A DNA stretch of 64,000 bases from Bacteroidales bacterium. Its GTDB lineage: Bacteria > Bacteroidota > Bacteroidia > Bacteroidales > UBA4417. This document shows, piece after piece, positions 27,167 to 36,787 of this stretch. The notes beneath the pieces were generated by a model, which searched no databases, was not told the origin of the DNA, and saw only the letters and a program-made list of their open reading frames with translations. A program made the translations under genes and the position numbers. Position 1 is the first letter of the stretch, and every line of letters begins with the position of its first letter. The DNA lies in assembly GCA_016707705.1 (NCBI GenBank), contig JADJHD010000005.1, positions 186,001-250,000 on the forward strand. Reading direction: 5' to 3'.

Positions 27167-28690
27167 TTATTCAAGGCTTCCTACTGTTTTTTCTACTTCA
27201 TTCAGGACTTCGCAACTTTTGACCAGAGCTTTCATGGCATTGTGGTCATTGTACAGTGGCCTGTCAATCTCAAGGAAATCGACATATTTCCTGATTATTT
27301 CCTTAGCCTTCGTTACACCAGCTCCAAAAGAGTATTCCCTGAAATCAAGAGCCTGAGCTGCAGCCATCATTTCAATTCCCAATATGCCATACGCATTATC
27401 AAGAATCTGAAAATTCTTGATGGCAGTATTCATTCCCATGCTTACAAAATCTTCCTGATCGGCAGCTGCCGGTATAGACTGAATGCTTGCAGGAGCTGAA
27501 AGAATCCTCTGTTCAACTATTTGCATATCGGCAGTGTACTGACTAAGCATCAGTCCTGAAAACATTCCTGCTCCTTTTGTTAGAAATGCAGGTAATCCTA
27601 CACTCAGAGCCGGATTGTTCAGTCTGTTCATCCTTCGTTCGCTCAGCACACTTACCATTGTGATGACATATCCTGCCATATCCATGGGGACAGAAACGGG
27701 GGAGCCCTGGAAATTGGCACCTGAAAGCTGAATATTTTCTTCGGGGAAGAAAATTGGGTTATCCCCAACTCCATTCAATTCAATTTCTACCTGCGAACGT
27801 GCATATTTCAGTGCATCATGGGCAGCTCCTATAACCTGTGGGGTTGAACGCATGCTGTATGCATCCTGCACCTTGCATTTTACCCTGCCCTCGTCCAGGT
27901 CGCCACCAGCTACCATTTTACGAATAGCAGCAGCTGAGCGGACAGCTCCTGCAAATCCGCGAACCTCATGAAGTCTTGGTAAATAAGGTTTCATATTTGC
28001 CTTTAATGCTTCCAGCGACATTGCAGTTGCAATTTCTGCCTGCTTAAGCCAGTTGTTTGCATCATAAAGAAAGATGGCGCTCATGGCTGTAAGTACATTT
28101 GAACCATTGATGGTAGCCAGTCCGTCACGAGCCTTCAATCCCGGAATGGGAATTCCAGCTTTGGCAAGTGCATCTTTACCCTCAAGCAATTCTCCTTCGT
28201 AGTATGCTTTTCCTTCCCCCATCATAAGCAATGCAATCTGCGACATTGGTGCAAGGTCGCCGCATGCACCAACTGATCCTTTTTGACAAACGTAGGGTGT
28301 TACTCCCTTGTTCAGCATGTCAACAAGAGTCTGGGTTATTTCAAGCCTGCTGCCTGAGTTTCCATGTGCATGTACGTTGATCCTTCCCAGCATGGCACCC
28401 CTTACATATTCGAGAGGCATGGGATCGCCAATACCTGCTGCGTGATTGTATATGAGATATTTCTGGAATTCCTTTACCTGATCATCGTTCAGAACTACTT
28501 CTGAGAATTCTCCAATGCCTGTATTCACACCATACATGATCTCTCCCGCAACAATTTTCCTCTCCAGCATATCACGACAGATGTTAATTCTCTTAATTGC
28601 ATCAGGGTGCAATTCTACTTTTTCGTGATGACGGGCAACATTTACAACGTCTTCAATTCTGAGGCCTGAGCCTTTTACTACGAAAGTCAT
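27167..28690 (-). CDS. MIO-type aromatic amino-acid ammonia-lyase/aminomutase with Ala-Cys-Gly motif
   Basis: A 507-residue member of the HAL/PAL/TAL superfamily. The base Tyr is present in MYGVNTGIG and the Asn-His pair in YNHAAGIG. The cofactor segment is KGSVGACGDLAPM: the Ala-Ser-Gly triad that cyclises to MIO is Ala-Cys-Gly here (Cys codon TGC). Other sites are unlike true histidine lyases: SGANFQGSP in place of SGGNFHGEP, and QEDFVSMG in place of QEDHVSMG. The NFQG form is that of PAL/PAM enzymes, so an aromatic or other substrate is inferred. Mutant Ser-to-Cys HAL of Pseudomonas is known to be active, so Cys need not mean inactivity. It lies 163 bases after a second family member. Confidence 0.85.
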   Translation of the reverse strand: MTFVVKGSGLRIEDVVNVARHHEKVELHPDAIKRINICRDMLERKIVAGEIMYGVNTGIGEFSEVVLNDDQVKEFQKYLIYNHAAGIGDPMPLEYVRGAMLGRINVHAHGNSGSRLEITQTLVDMLNKGVTPYVCQKGSVGACGDLAPMSQIALLMMGEGKAYYEGELLEGKDALAKAGIPIPGLKARDGLATINGSNVLTAMSAIFLYDANNWLKQAEIATAMSLEALKANMKPYLPRLHEVRGFAGAVRSAAAIRKMVAGGDLDEGRVKCKVQDAYSMRSTPQVIGAAHDALKYARSQVEIELNGVGDNPIFFPEENIQLSGANFQGSPVSVPMDMAGYVITMVSVLSERRMNRLNNPALSVGLPAFLTKGAGMFSGLMLSQYTADMQIVEQRILSAPASIQSIPAAADQEDFVSMGMNTAIKNFQILDNAYGILGIEMMAAAQALDFREYSFGAGVTKAKEIIRKYVDFLEIDRPLYNDHNAMKALVKSCEVLNEVEKTVGSLE

Positions 28691-28852
28691 GGTATGAAGT
28701 GTTTATTGATTAACAATGGAGGCAAATATCAAAAAATATCGAATGCATTGCTTTATTTTCGAAAGATAGTTTTTGATGCCACTTTTTAATTGAGAGATAT
28801 GGTGCTGGCAAAATTATTCCTGAAGATCAAGTAAGGGAATTCTTCGTTAATG

Positions 28853-30352
28853 TCATTCCGGAAGCTTGAATTTGCGCGACTGTATAAACTCAAGGGAGTT
28901 ATCCATCCATTTGTACATCAAAACATCATCTTCAACAAAGGGGACTTTCTCGCGATACTCCTTCAAAAGTGAAGCGAGGAATGGTGATGTTTCCGATAAT
29001 CCCCTGAATTCCAGTGCCTGACTGGCGACAAGGAGTTCTATGGATAGTATCCGTTCCACATTGTTCACCACTCTGAGTGCCTTGGTTGCTGCATTGGCAC
29101 CCATGCTTACGTGGTCTTCCTGCTCATTGGAGGAGGTTATTGAATCGACAGATGAAGGCGTGCAGAGCTGTTTGTTCTGACTGACCACAGAAGCAGCTGC
29201 ATATTGAGGAATCATAAAGCCGGAATTGAGTCCGGGATGAGGGCTCAGAAATTCCGGTAAGCCACGCTGCCCGGAAATTAGCCTGTATACCCGCCTTTCA
29301 GCTATGTTGCCCAATTCAGAAAGAGCTATGGATAAAAAGTCCATTCCAAAAGCCAGTGGCTCACCATGGAAATTACCTCCTGAAAGAATTAGATCATCGT
29401 CAGGGAAAATCGTTGGGTTATCGGTCACAGAATTGATTTCCCTGTGAATTATTTCTGCAACATAATTTGCGGTATCCTTCACGGCTCCATGAACCTGTGG
29501 GATACAACGGAAGGAGTACGGATCCTGCACAGCCTTGCCCGGCTTGCCGATTAGATTGCTGCCATTCAGTATCCTTCTGACATTGGCAGCAGTTGTAATC
29601 TGTCCCGGATGAGGCCTTACCTGTTGTATTTCATCCCGGAACGGATCGATTCGTCCATTGTAAGCTTCCAGCGAAATTGCGCCGGTGATATCTGCAAGTT
29701 CCGCCAGTTTCAGAGCCTTAAGCACTACAATAACTCCATGTGCACTCATGAACTGGGTTCCGTTCAGCAAGGCAAGTCCTTCCTTTGATTGAAGCCTCAC
29801 CGGCTTAAGGTTCAGTTCTTTCAGGACTTCTTCCGTTTGCCTGATCTTACCCTGATACTTCATTTCTCCCAGTCCCAGCAAAGGCAGCACCAGGTGTGCC
29901 AGAGGGGCAAGATCGCCGGAGGCGCCCAGGGAGCCCAGTTCCCTAACCTGAGGGAATGCTCTGTGATTGTATAGATCAAGGAGAAGTTGAACAGTATTTG
30001 TGTTAACTCCCGATTTTCCAAGAGAAAGAGCATGAGCCTTTAAAAGCAGCATCAAGCCTACAATTTCATCATCAATTGGATTCCCGATTCCGCAGGCGTG
30101 TGAAATTACAAGATTTGTTTGAAGCTGTTCAAGTTGATCAACAGGAATTGAGCGATTACAGAGTGACCCGAACCCGGTCGTGATACCATATACAGGATCT
30201 TTCTGGCTGCTGATTTTGGCATCAAGGTAATCCCGGCATTTCTGAATTCGTTGAAGTGCTGAATTACTAAGGTTGAGTTGTGGATGTTGTTCAATGATTT
30301 CTCCGAGGAGGTCGAAATTGAGGGGAGAATCCCCTATTGAAAATGTTTTCAT
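28853..30352 (-). CDS. hutH: Histidine ammonia-lyase
   Basis: A protein of 499 residues from ATG 30352 (MKTFSIGDSPLNFDL). The frame opens at 30415 but those residues are not family-like. It has the full set of HutH features: VYGITTGFGSL (catalytic Tyr), ISHACGIGNP, GSLGASGDLAPLAH (MIO triad Ala-Ser-Gly), SGGNFHGEP and NEQEDHVSMG with the Glu-Asp-His that binds the imidazole side. It deaminates histidine to urocanate. No hutU, hutI or formiminotransferase lies beside it, so it is not in a hut operon. It sits between hisS and the unusual paralog above. Confidence 0.88.
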   Translation of the reverse strand: MKTFSIGDSPLNFDLLGEIIEQHPQLNLSNSALQRIQKCRDYLDAKISSQKDPVYGITTGFGSLCNRSIPVDQLEQLQTNLVISHACGIGNPIDDEIVGLMLLLKAHALSLGKSGVNTNTVQLLLDLYNHRAFPQVRELGSLGASGDLAPLAHLVLPLLGLGEMKYQGKIRQTEEVLKELNLKPVRLQSKEGLALLNGTQFMSAHGVIVVLKALKLAELADITGAISLEAYNGRIDPFRDEIQQVRPHPGQITTAANVRRILNGSNLIGKPGKAVQDPYSFRCIPQVHGAVKDTANYVAEIIHREINSVTDNPTIFPDDDLILSGGNFHGEPLAFGMDFLSIALSELGNIAERRVYRLISGQRGLPEFLSPHPGLNSGFMIPQYAAASVVSQNKQLCTPSSVDSITSSNEQEDHVSMGANAATKALRVVNNVERILSIELLVASQALEFRGLSETSPFLASLLKEYREKVPFVEDDVLMYKWMDNSLEFIQSRKFKLPE

Positions 30353-30487
30353 GCTGGAAAATTGCATTAAATGAGACAAATACAGATCAATAAGCCGTTT
30401 TTTAGATTGCGGCAAACCGGACAGAGCCTTTAGAGGCAGGTCCGCTGTATTTGAATCATGAAATTCAGATTCCAGTTAAACATCAGA

Positions 30488-31852
30488 TCAGATGGAATTT
30501 AGTTTTTGTATGATGGCTTCCGGTGACAGAATTTCCTGTTCTCCGGTAATCATATTTTTAAGCTGGTAATTGCCGCTGGCAGCCTCATTGCTACCGATCA
30601 TAACCGTGAATGGTATTTTGCGGGAATCAGCATAGCCAAATTGTTTCTTCATTTTCGCTGCATCAGGATACAACTCAGCACAGATTCCATTTTTCTGCAG
30701 TAATGCCATGAATTTCAGACTGGCTTTTTCTTCTTCATTCCCGAAGTTAATAAGCAGAACCTGTGTGGATTGCTCGGTATCAGCAGGGAAGAGGTTCAAC
30801 TCATTGAGTACATCATAAATGCGGTCGGCACCGAATGAGATTCCAACTCCGGAAACATCGGGAAGTCCGAAGATTCCGGTAAGGTCATCATATCTTCCGC
30901 CACCGCTGATGCTTCCCATTTGAACATTGGCAGCCTTCACTTCCAGGATGGCTCCGGTGTAATAATTCAGTCCTCTGGCAAGGGTGAGGTCCAGTTCCAC
31001 GGGACTCTCAACTTCAAGAACATCAAGATAGTCAAGTACTGCAGTGATTTCTGCAATACCTTTTAACCCAATCTCACTAGATGAAAGTATTTGGGAAAGC
31101 TGATTCAGTTTCTCCCTATTGCTTCCCTGCAAATGAAGAATGGGCTGCAATTTTGAAATTGCCTCTTCTGAAAGGCCTTTTTCATTCAATTCCTTATTGA
31201 CACCGTCAAGACCAATTTTGTCAAGCTTGTCGATAGCCACTGTAATATCAATGATTCTGCCGGCTTCACCAATAATTTCGGCAATGCCGCTCAGGATTTT
31301 GCGGTTGTTAAGTTTTATCTGGATTTTGATTCCCAGTCGGCGGAAAATTTCATCTGTAATTCGGATAAGTTCCACTTCGTAAAGCAGGGAAGGAGAACCG
31401 ATTACATCCACATCACATTGATAGAACTCACGGTATCTGCCTTTCTGGGGGCGGTCGGCCCTCCAAACAGGCTGAATCTGATAGCGCTTGAATGGGAATA
31501 CCAGCTCATTACGGCGTTGTACCACAAATCGGGCAAATGGAACGGTCAGATCATACCTTAATCCCTTTTCGCTGATTTTGCGTAAAATTCCGGCATTATC
31601 CCTTGATTGAAGAGCATTATCATCAACTCCGGATAAGAAATCACCTGAGTTCAGCACCTTGAAGAGCAGTTTATCACCTTCCTCACCATATTTCCCCATC
31701 AGAGTTGACAGGTTTTCCATGGCAGGAGTTTCGATGGGCAGATATCCATAGAGCCTGAAGACAGAGCGAATGGTGTCGAAAATATAATTTCTCCTGGCCA
31801 TTTCCAGGGGAGTGAAATCGCGGGTGCCTTTAGGTATGCTGGGTTGTGACAT
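30488..31852 (-). CDS. hisS: Histidine--tRNA ligase
   Basis: A 454-residue class II synthetase. Motif 1 near PKGTRDFTPLEMARRNYIFD, motif 2 with REFYQCDVDVIG, the histidine-specific LARGLNYYTGAILEV and GGGRYDDLTGIFG, and motif 3 with VGISFGADRIYD are all present. The C-terminal anticodon-binding domain begins near residue 360. Length and motifs are normal. It lies upstream of the histidine ammonia-lyase on the same strand. Confidence 0.95.
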   Translation of the reverse strand: MSQPSIPKGTRDFTPLEMARRNYIFDTIRSVFRLYGYLPIETPAMENLSTLMGKYGEEGDKLLFKVLNSGDFLSGVDDNALQSRDNAGILRKISEKGLRYDLTVPFARFVVQRRNELVFPFKRYQIQPVWRADRPQKGRYREFYQCDVDVIGSPSLLYEVELIRITDEIFRRLGIKIQIKLNNRKILSGIAEIIGEAGRIIDITVAIDKLDKIGLDGVNKELNEKGLSEEAISKLQPILHLQGSNREKLNQLSQILSSSEIGLKGIAEITAVLDYLDVLEVESPVELDLTLARGLNYYTGAILEVKAANVQMGSISGGGRYDDLTGIFGLPDVSGVGISFGADRIYDVLNELNLFPADTEQSTQVLLINFGNEEEKASLKFMALLQKNGICAELYPDAAKMKKQFGYADSRKIPFTVMIGSNEAASGNYQLKNMITGEQEILSPEAIIQKLNSI

Positions 31853-31961
31853 TCTTAATCCTGATTAATGAAAGCTTACTGATTTGATTCTGCAAAATTG
31901 CTCATTTTTTCAGTAAGTATTGTATTTCTAACTTCGATTCCAACTGACTTCTATGCCAGAA

Positions 31962-32438
31962 TCATGAAGGGTAGGGTATTCCCAGTTTGTCAAAAACGCT
32001 GCAAAGGTAGTCCCTCACACCTGCTGAACCTTCCTCGGGAGTCCAGGGTGCTGAAGTTCCCGGGGTATGCGGAATGAATGGACCTTCCTTTATTTCATAC
32101 ACTACGGATCCTGATTCCAGGGAGGTAAGCATATGATAGATTCCTTCCTCGAATTCAATTCCCAGAATTCCGGTTTCGCGACTGAGTATACTTGAATCCA
32201 TAATCGAGCCATCGTCGTTGAAGCATACAGCTAATACCTTACCCGAAAGCAAAACAAAAGATTCTTCCTTTCCTGCGTGCTTATGAGGGCGGATGTAAGT
32301 CCAGGGTTCCAGTGCATTCAGCAGTCGCTGAACAGGATCATCAAGCTTAGGATGAAAATTATAGTTCATCCTCAGACGCTCTGATTTTCTGGCTTTTTCG
32401 CTGACTTCCTCCAACAGTTGGGTAGTTATCCGGATCAT
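31962..32438 (-). CDS. WbuC-family cupin protein
   Basis: A protein of 158 residues. The cupin metal site is visible as RPHKHAGKEESFVLLSGKV (two His and a Glu) and the later EGIYHMLTSLESGSVVYEIKEGPF supplies the second motif. The WbuC family occurs in O-antigen and other glycan clusters, but its reaction is not established. The gene starts 24 bases after ettA, in the same orientation, so co-transcription is likely. Confidence 0.8.
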   Translation of the reverse strand: MIRITTQLLEEVSEKARKSERLRMNYNFHPKLDDPVQRLLNALEPWTYIRPHKHAGKEESFVLLSGKVLAVCFNDDGSIMDSSILSRETGILGIEFEEGIYHMLTSLESGSVVYEIKEGPFIPHTPGTSAPWTPEEGSAGVRDYLCSVFDKLGIPYPS

Positions 32439-32462
32439 GCTTCAGTATTAATATGGCTTAAA

Positions 32463-34139
32463 CTATGCCATCAGTTTTTTATAGCGAATTCTCTTTGGAG
32501 CTTCATCGCCGAGGCGTTTCTTGCGGTTTTCTTCATATTCGGTGTAGCCACCTTCGAAAAAGTAAACCTGTGAATTGCCTTCAAAAGCGAGAATATGTGT
32601 GGCGACCCTGTCGAGGAACCAGCGGTCGTGGGAGATAACAACAGCGCATCCCGCAAAGTTGTCAAGACCTTCCTCCAGAGCCCTGAGGGTGTTGATGTCA
32701 ATATCATTGGTAGGCTCATCGAGGAGAAGGACATTGGCTTCACTTTTCAGGGTAAGTGCCAGATGCAGCCTGCTTTTTTCACCACCTGACAGAACTCCTG
32801 TCTTCTTTCCCTGATCCTGTCCGTTGAAATTAAATCGGGAAACGTAAGCACGGCTATTAATAAGCCTGCCACCCATTTGAATCTGCTCGTTTTCTTCAGA
32901 GATTACCTCCCAGACTGATTTCTCCGGATCGATAGAGGTGTGTGCCTGATCGATATAGCCTACCGTAACGGTTTCTCCTACCTTGAATTCACCCTTATCG
33001 GGCTGGTCGAGGCCCATAATAAGCCTGAAGAGTGTGGTTTTTCCGGCTCCGTTGGGGCCGATGATACCTACGATTCCTCCGGGAGGCAGGGCAAAATTGA
33101 GATCTTCGTAAAGGAGTTTATCACCAAAAGCTTTCGAGACGCCGACTGCTTCAATAACGTTGTTTCCAAGTCGTGGACCGTTGGGGATATAGATTTCAAG
33201 TCGTTCTTCCTTCTGCTTAACATCTTCATCAAGCATTTTTTCATAGGAGTTCAAACGAGCTTTCCCTTTGGCATGCCTTGCCTTGGGGGCCATGCGAACC
33301 CATTCAAGTTCCCTTTCTAGGGTTTTGCGGCGCTTGCTTTCAGTCTTTTCTTCCTGTTCAAGGCGCTTGGTTTTTTGTTCAAGCCAGGAGGAGTAGTTTC
33401 CTTTCCAGGGAATACCTTCACCGCGGTCAAGTTCAAGAATCCAGCCTGCTGCATTGTCGAGGAAATAGCGGTCGTGGGTTACAGCGATAACGGTTCCCTT
33501 ATATTGTTGCAAATGCAGTTCTAACCATTCCACGCTTTCAGCATCCAGGTGGTTGGTGGGCTCATCGAGAAGAAGGATATCCGGCTCCTGCAGCAGCAGA
33601 CGGCAAAGGGCAACGCGGCGCCTCTCACCTCCGGAGCAAACTGAAATCGGAGTATCGCCATCAGGACATCTCAGCGCATCCATTGCTCGTTCGAGTTTGG
33701 TATCCAGTTCCCAGGCTTCGTGATGCTCCAGTAGTTCTGTAAGCTGTCCCTGACGTTCAATGAGTTTATTCATTTCATCGTCCGACATCGGCGCTGCGAA
33801 GCGGTTATTCACTTCTTCATATTCTTTCAGCAGATTAACAACTTCCTGTACTCCTTCCTCAACAATCTGCTTAACTGTCTTATTTTCATCAAGATGAGGT
33901 TCCTGTTCCAGTAATCCAATGGAATAACCGGGGGAGAAAACTACCTCACCAAGGAATGATTTTTCAAGGCCTGCAATGATTCGCAGAAGGCTTGATTTTC
34001 CTGATCCGTTCAAACCGATGATGCCGATTTTGGCACCATAATAAAAGGATAGATAAATGTCTTTGAGTACCTGTTTGTTAGGAGGGTAAATTTTACCGAC
34101 TCCAACCATGGAAAAAATGATTTTTTTATCGTCGCTCAT
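32463..34139 (-). CDS. ettA: Energy-dependent translational throttle ATPase EttA (ABC-F)
   Basis: A 558-residue soluble twin-ABC protein. The first cassette has GLNGSGKSSLLRI and CSGGERRRVALCRLL...LLLDEPTNHLD; the second has GPNGAGKTTLFRL, LSGGEKSRLHLALTL and LLLDEPTNDID. The linker between the cassettes is arginine/lysine and glutamate-rich, with the arm insertion typical of ABC-F factors. EttA binds the ribosomal E site and gates the first peptide bond according to ATP/ADP ratio. No membrane segments are present. Size and motif spacing match EttA rather than Uup. Confidence 0.92.
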   Translation of the reverse strand: MSDDKKIIFSMVGVGKIYPPNKQVLKDIYLSFYYGAKIGIIGLNGSGKSSLLRIIAGLEKSFLGEVVFSPGYSIGLLEQEPHLDENKTVKQIVEEGVQEVVNLLKEYEEVNNRFAAPMSDDEMNKLIERQGQLTELLEHHEAWELDTKLERAMDALRCPDGDTPISVCSGGERRRVALCRLLLQEPDILLLDEPTNHLDAESVEWLELHLQQYKGTVIAVTHDRYFLDNAAGWILELDRGEGIPWKGNYSSWLEQKTKRLEQEEKTESKRRKTLERELEWVRMAPKARHAKGKARLNSYEKMLDEDVKQKEERLEIYIPNGPRLGNNVIEAVGVSKAFGDKLLYEDLNFALPPGGIVGIIGPNGAGKTTLFRLIMGLDQPDKGEFKVGETVTVGYIDQAHTSIDPEKSVWEVISEENEQIQMGGRLINSRAYVSRFNFNGQDQGKKTGVLSGGEKSRLHLALTLKSEANVLLLDEPTNDIDINTLRALEEGLDNFAGCAVVISHDRWFLDRVATHILAFEGNSQVYFFEGGYTEYEENRKKRLGDEAPKRIRYKKLMA

Positions 34140-34177
34140 GCTATTGAATATCTTCTGTTTTGAGTATAAATACTTTG

Positions 34178-34185
34178 CAAATTTA
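34178..34185 (-). promoter_or_regulatory. -7 box for the ettA operon
   Basis: TAAATTTG on the reverse strand matches TAnnTTTG. A TTG-like element lies 16 bases further upstream (34202-34204). It is 38 bases from the ettA ATG. Confidence 0.45.
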
Positions 34186-34324
34186 ACGTATATGACTGAT
34201 TCAATTTGGATTTATTTCGGTATAGTTTATCTCCGGGACTAATTCATCACAAAATGCAGAAGAATATGCTGCAAGATAATTTCATGATCAGATATAAAGT
34301 GGATTTTTACAGGAAACTGATGTT

Positions 34325-35488
34325 CTATTTGCCTGAGAACAGTGATTCCAGTTTGGAGGTTGCTGCATGCCAGTCGTAATTTCTCAGGACAAACTCATAA
34401 CCTTTCTCTGCAAGTTCTGTGCTATAGACAGAATCGTTCAGAAGGCGGAGAATGTGTTCAGCGTAATCGGAAGGATTTTGCCCCACCAGTATCTCCGTTC
34501 CGGGTTTTGCACCAAGGGCAGAGTTGGCGAGATGCGAAGTAATGCAGGGTAGTTTCATCGACATTGCTTCCAGCAGCTTATTCTGCAGTCCGGTGCCAAT
34601 GCGCATTGGTGCTATGAAAACTCTTGATTCTGCGTAGCACTCCCTGATATCAGGAACCCATCCGGAGACATGAATTGAATCAGATTTGAGTGACAGAACC
34701 CTTGGGTGTGGATTGGCTCCTGCAATAAGAAGCCTCGCATCCGGCCTGGATTTATGAACCAATGGAAATATTGAATGAGCAAGGAATTCAGCCGCATTAA
34801 CATTTGGAGGATATCCCATATTGCCTGTGAACACAATGTCATACTTCTTTTCCCTTTCAACAGCGGCAAAATAATCATGATCCACGCCATTGGGGATGAT
34901 ATGAATTTGTTTCCTGCCGGGATGTGGGATTAGATCGCGGTCGGGAATTGAAATAATACTGCTATGGGTGAATTTATCAAATACTTCAGACTCGTAAGCA
35001 AGCAGCCTCTTGTATTCAATTTTAAAAATGAGCCTCGAATACCATGGAGAATCTTCCATTCTTCTTTTTACACCCATCGAGAAAACATCCTGATAATCAA
35101 GTGTTTTAGGCCCGGGAAGCTTAATGGCATATTCAGCCATTCGTACAAGTTGACAATACACATGTTCAGGTTTCTCCTGACTAAAAATTTTTCTGATTCT
35201 GGAGTTAACCCGGCAGCGATAGAAATATCCAACCTGAAGGGGTTTGCCGTTAAAGAAAGACTTGAAGACATTCCACAACATACCCGCTACTCCTATTGGC
35301 AAAATGTAGACCTTGCTGCAGATTTGTTCCAGTTTCTTACGAGCTTCAGGGTGCAATCTTGAATTACTGAGTGCCACAAGTATTACCTCATGCTTTTCTG
35401 AAAGACATCTTAACTGATGGAAAGCACGCAGCTTATCCCCTTTTTCAGTGGGATAGGGCACACGCGACAACAGCACCAGTATCTTCAT
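34325..35488 (-). CDS. GT4-type glycosyltransferase
   Basis: A 387-residue GT-B fold protein. The N-terminal LLSRVPYPTEKGDKLRAFHQ and the C-terminal FIAPMRIGTGLQNKLLEAMSMKLPCITS contain the features of family GT4 (nucleotide-sugar loop and the EX7E-type region). It resembles the sugar transferases found with exopolysaccharide systems. Donor and acceptor cannot be read from the sequence. It is 78 bases downstream of a second GT4 gene on the same strand but has its own -7 box. Confidence 0.85.
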   Translation of the reverse strand: MKILVLLSRVPYPTEKGDKLRAFHQLRCLSEKHEVILVALSNSRLHPEARKKLEQICSKVYILPIGVAGMLWNVFKSFFNGKPLQVGYFYRCRVNSRIRKIFSQEKPEHVYCQLVRMAEYAIKLPGPKTLDYQDVFSMGVKRRMEDSPWYSRLIFKIEYKRLLAYESEVFDKFTHSSIISIPDRDLIPHPGRKQIHIIPNGVDHDYFAAVEREKKYDIVFTGNMGYPPNVNAAEFLAHSIFPLVHKSRPDARLLIAGANPHPRVLSLKSDSIHVSGWVPDIRECYAESRVFIAPMRIGTGLQNKLLEAMSMKLPCITSHLANSALGAKPGTEILVGQNPSDYAEHILRLLNDSVYSTELAEKGYEFVLRNYDWHAATSKLESLFSGK

Positions 35489-35532
35489 TCAGGAATAGTT
35501 GGTTGTAAAAGCCTACTTAAGGCAGGAAAAGA

Positions 35533-35540
35533 CAAAAATA
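35533..35540 (-). promoter_or_regulatory. Candidate -7 box between the two GT4 genes
   Basis: TATTTTTG on the reverse strand is a full match to TAnnTTTG, 44 bases upstream of the ATG at 35488. No -33 element was found. Confidence 0.35.
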
Positions 35541-35566
35541 AGAAAGTATATGATAATTCATATGAT

Positions 35567-36787
35567 TCAGGACATCCGGGACGGATGAATGCGATTTCCG
35601 ACCACTTTGTAGAATTCAATCAAGCCTTCGATCAGCTTCTTGTTGGAGTGCTTGTTCCTGATTAGTTCGCGGGCTTCCTCACCAAGCTTCTGAATTAGAC
35701 CTTGTTCGGTAAGCAATCTGCGAATAGCATTCACAAATTCCTGTTTGTCTTCTGCCAGAAGGATGTTTTTTCCATCTTCAATCTCAATTCCTTCAGCTCC
35801 AATTCTGGTGGAGATAACAGATCTGCCTTCCTGCATGGCTTCGATAATCTTAATCCGTATTCCGCTGCCCGAAAAGAGAGGTACGATCATTATGGAATGT
35901 TTGGATATAAATTCAAGAGCATCAGGTACTTCTCCTTCAATAATAACTCCATTTTGTTTTCTGTTCTGAAGCCATTCCGGCATCATCCTGCCTGCCAGGT
36001 GAAGGGAAAGTCCGGGGAATTCCTTACTAACAGAAGGCCATACTTCATCAAGGAACCATTGAATGCCTTCTGCATTTGGAATCCAATTCATGGCGCCGAT
36101 ATGGAATAGATCCGGGGTTTCAGGAAGGTCAATTATCTGATAATCGGCCCCGTAATCTATTCCGTATGGAATCGGTATGACAGGAGTTTTAGTATGTTTT
36201 TTGAAGAATTCAGCATCTTTACCAGTAATTGCAACAATACCGTCTACTTTATCCAGTATTCTCAGCTCATATTCTCTGAGAGTAAGATACAAATGTTTCA
36301 GATAATGCCTTTTAAGGGGATTCCGGCTATGGTCAGCAATGCGTTTCCAAATCAGGTGTTCAATATTATGAGCTCTGAGAAACACTGAAGCCTTGCTATG
36401 CTTTCTGATGATATCCAGATACGCTGTAGTATAAAGCATTTCACACTGGATGACATCGAACTCTTCAGCTTTTAGGATGGCTTCAAGTTTTTCTGAAAAT
36501 TCCCTGTTCCTGAAGCGGCTTACATGATAGGATTCTCCGCTAAGATAGTTGCTGAGTGCAGCCAGAGGTTTAATTGACAGATCGATATAGGCAAATTCAA
36601 TGGATGTTGATTCCCGGTATTCGGCAGGGACTGAAGAAGGTTCAACTGAGTACTTATTGGTATTTGCAGCCATGACCCTCACCTGATGCCCGGCTTTCTG
36701 CAGTCCGGTAATCATGGCGTTCATGGCTATGGGGCCACCTTCCCTGGGAGGCCAGGGCGATTTATTGCAAAGGAGCAGTATTTTCAT
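35567..36787 (-). CDS. GT4-type glycosyltransferase
   Basis: A protein of 406 residues. KILLLCNKSPWPPREGGPIAMNA gives the glycine-rich loop of the N-terminal domain; IVPLFSGSGIRIKIIEAMQEGRSVIST gives the C-terminal GT4 motif with Glu. It probably uses an NDP-sugar and a membrane or lipid-linked acceptor, as inferred from family. Its start overlaps the end of the upstream lptF-type permease by 26 bases, so translation of the two is coupled. Confidence 0.85.
   Translation of the reverse strand: MKILLLCNKSPWPPREGGPIAMNAMITGLQKAGHQVRVMAANTNKYSVEPSSVPAEYRESTSIEFAYIDLSIKPLAALSNYLSGESYHVSRFRNREFSEKLEAILKAEEFDVIQCEMLYTTAYLDIIRKHSKASVFLRAHNIEHLIWKRIADHSRNPLKRHYLKHLYLTLREYELRILDKVDGIVAITGKDAEFFKKHTKTPVIPIPYGIDYGADYQIIDLPETPDLFHIGAMNWIPNAEGIQWFLDEVWPSVSKEFPGLSLHLAGRMMPEWLQNRKQNGVIIEGEVPDALEFISKHSIMIVPLFSGSGIRIKIIEAMQEGRSVISTRIGAEGIEIEDGKNILLAEDKQEFVNAIRRLLTEQGLIQKLGEEARELIRNKHSNKKLIEGLIEFYKVVGNRIHPSRMS

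Noticed and set aside
28853..30352. A hut operon around HutH
   Set aside because: No hutU, hutI, hutG or ftcD gene lies in the window.
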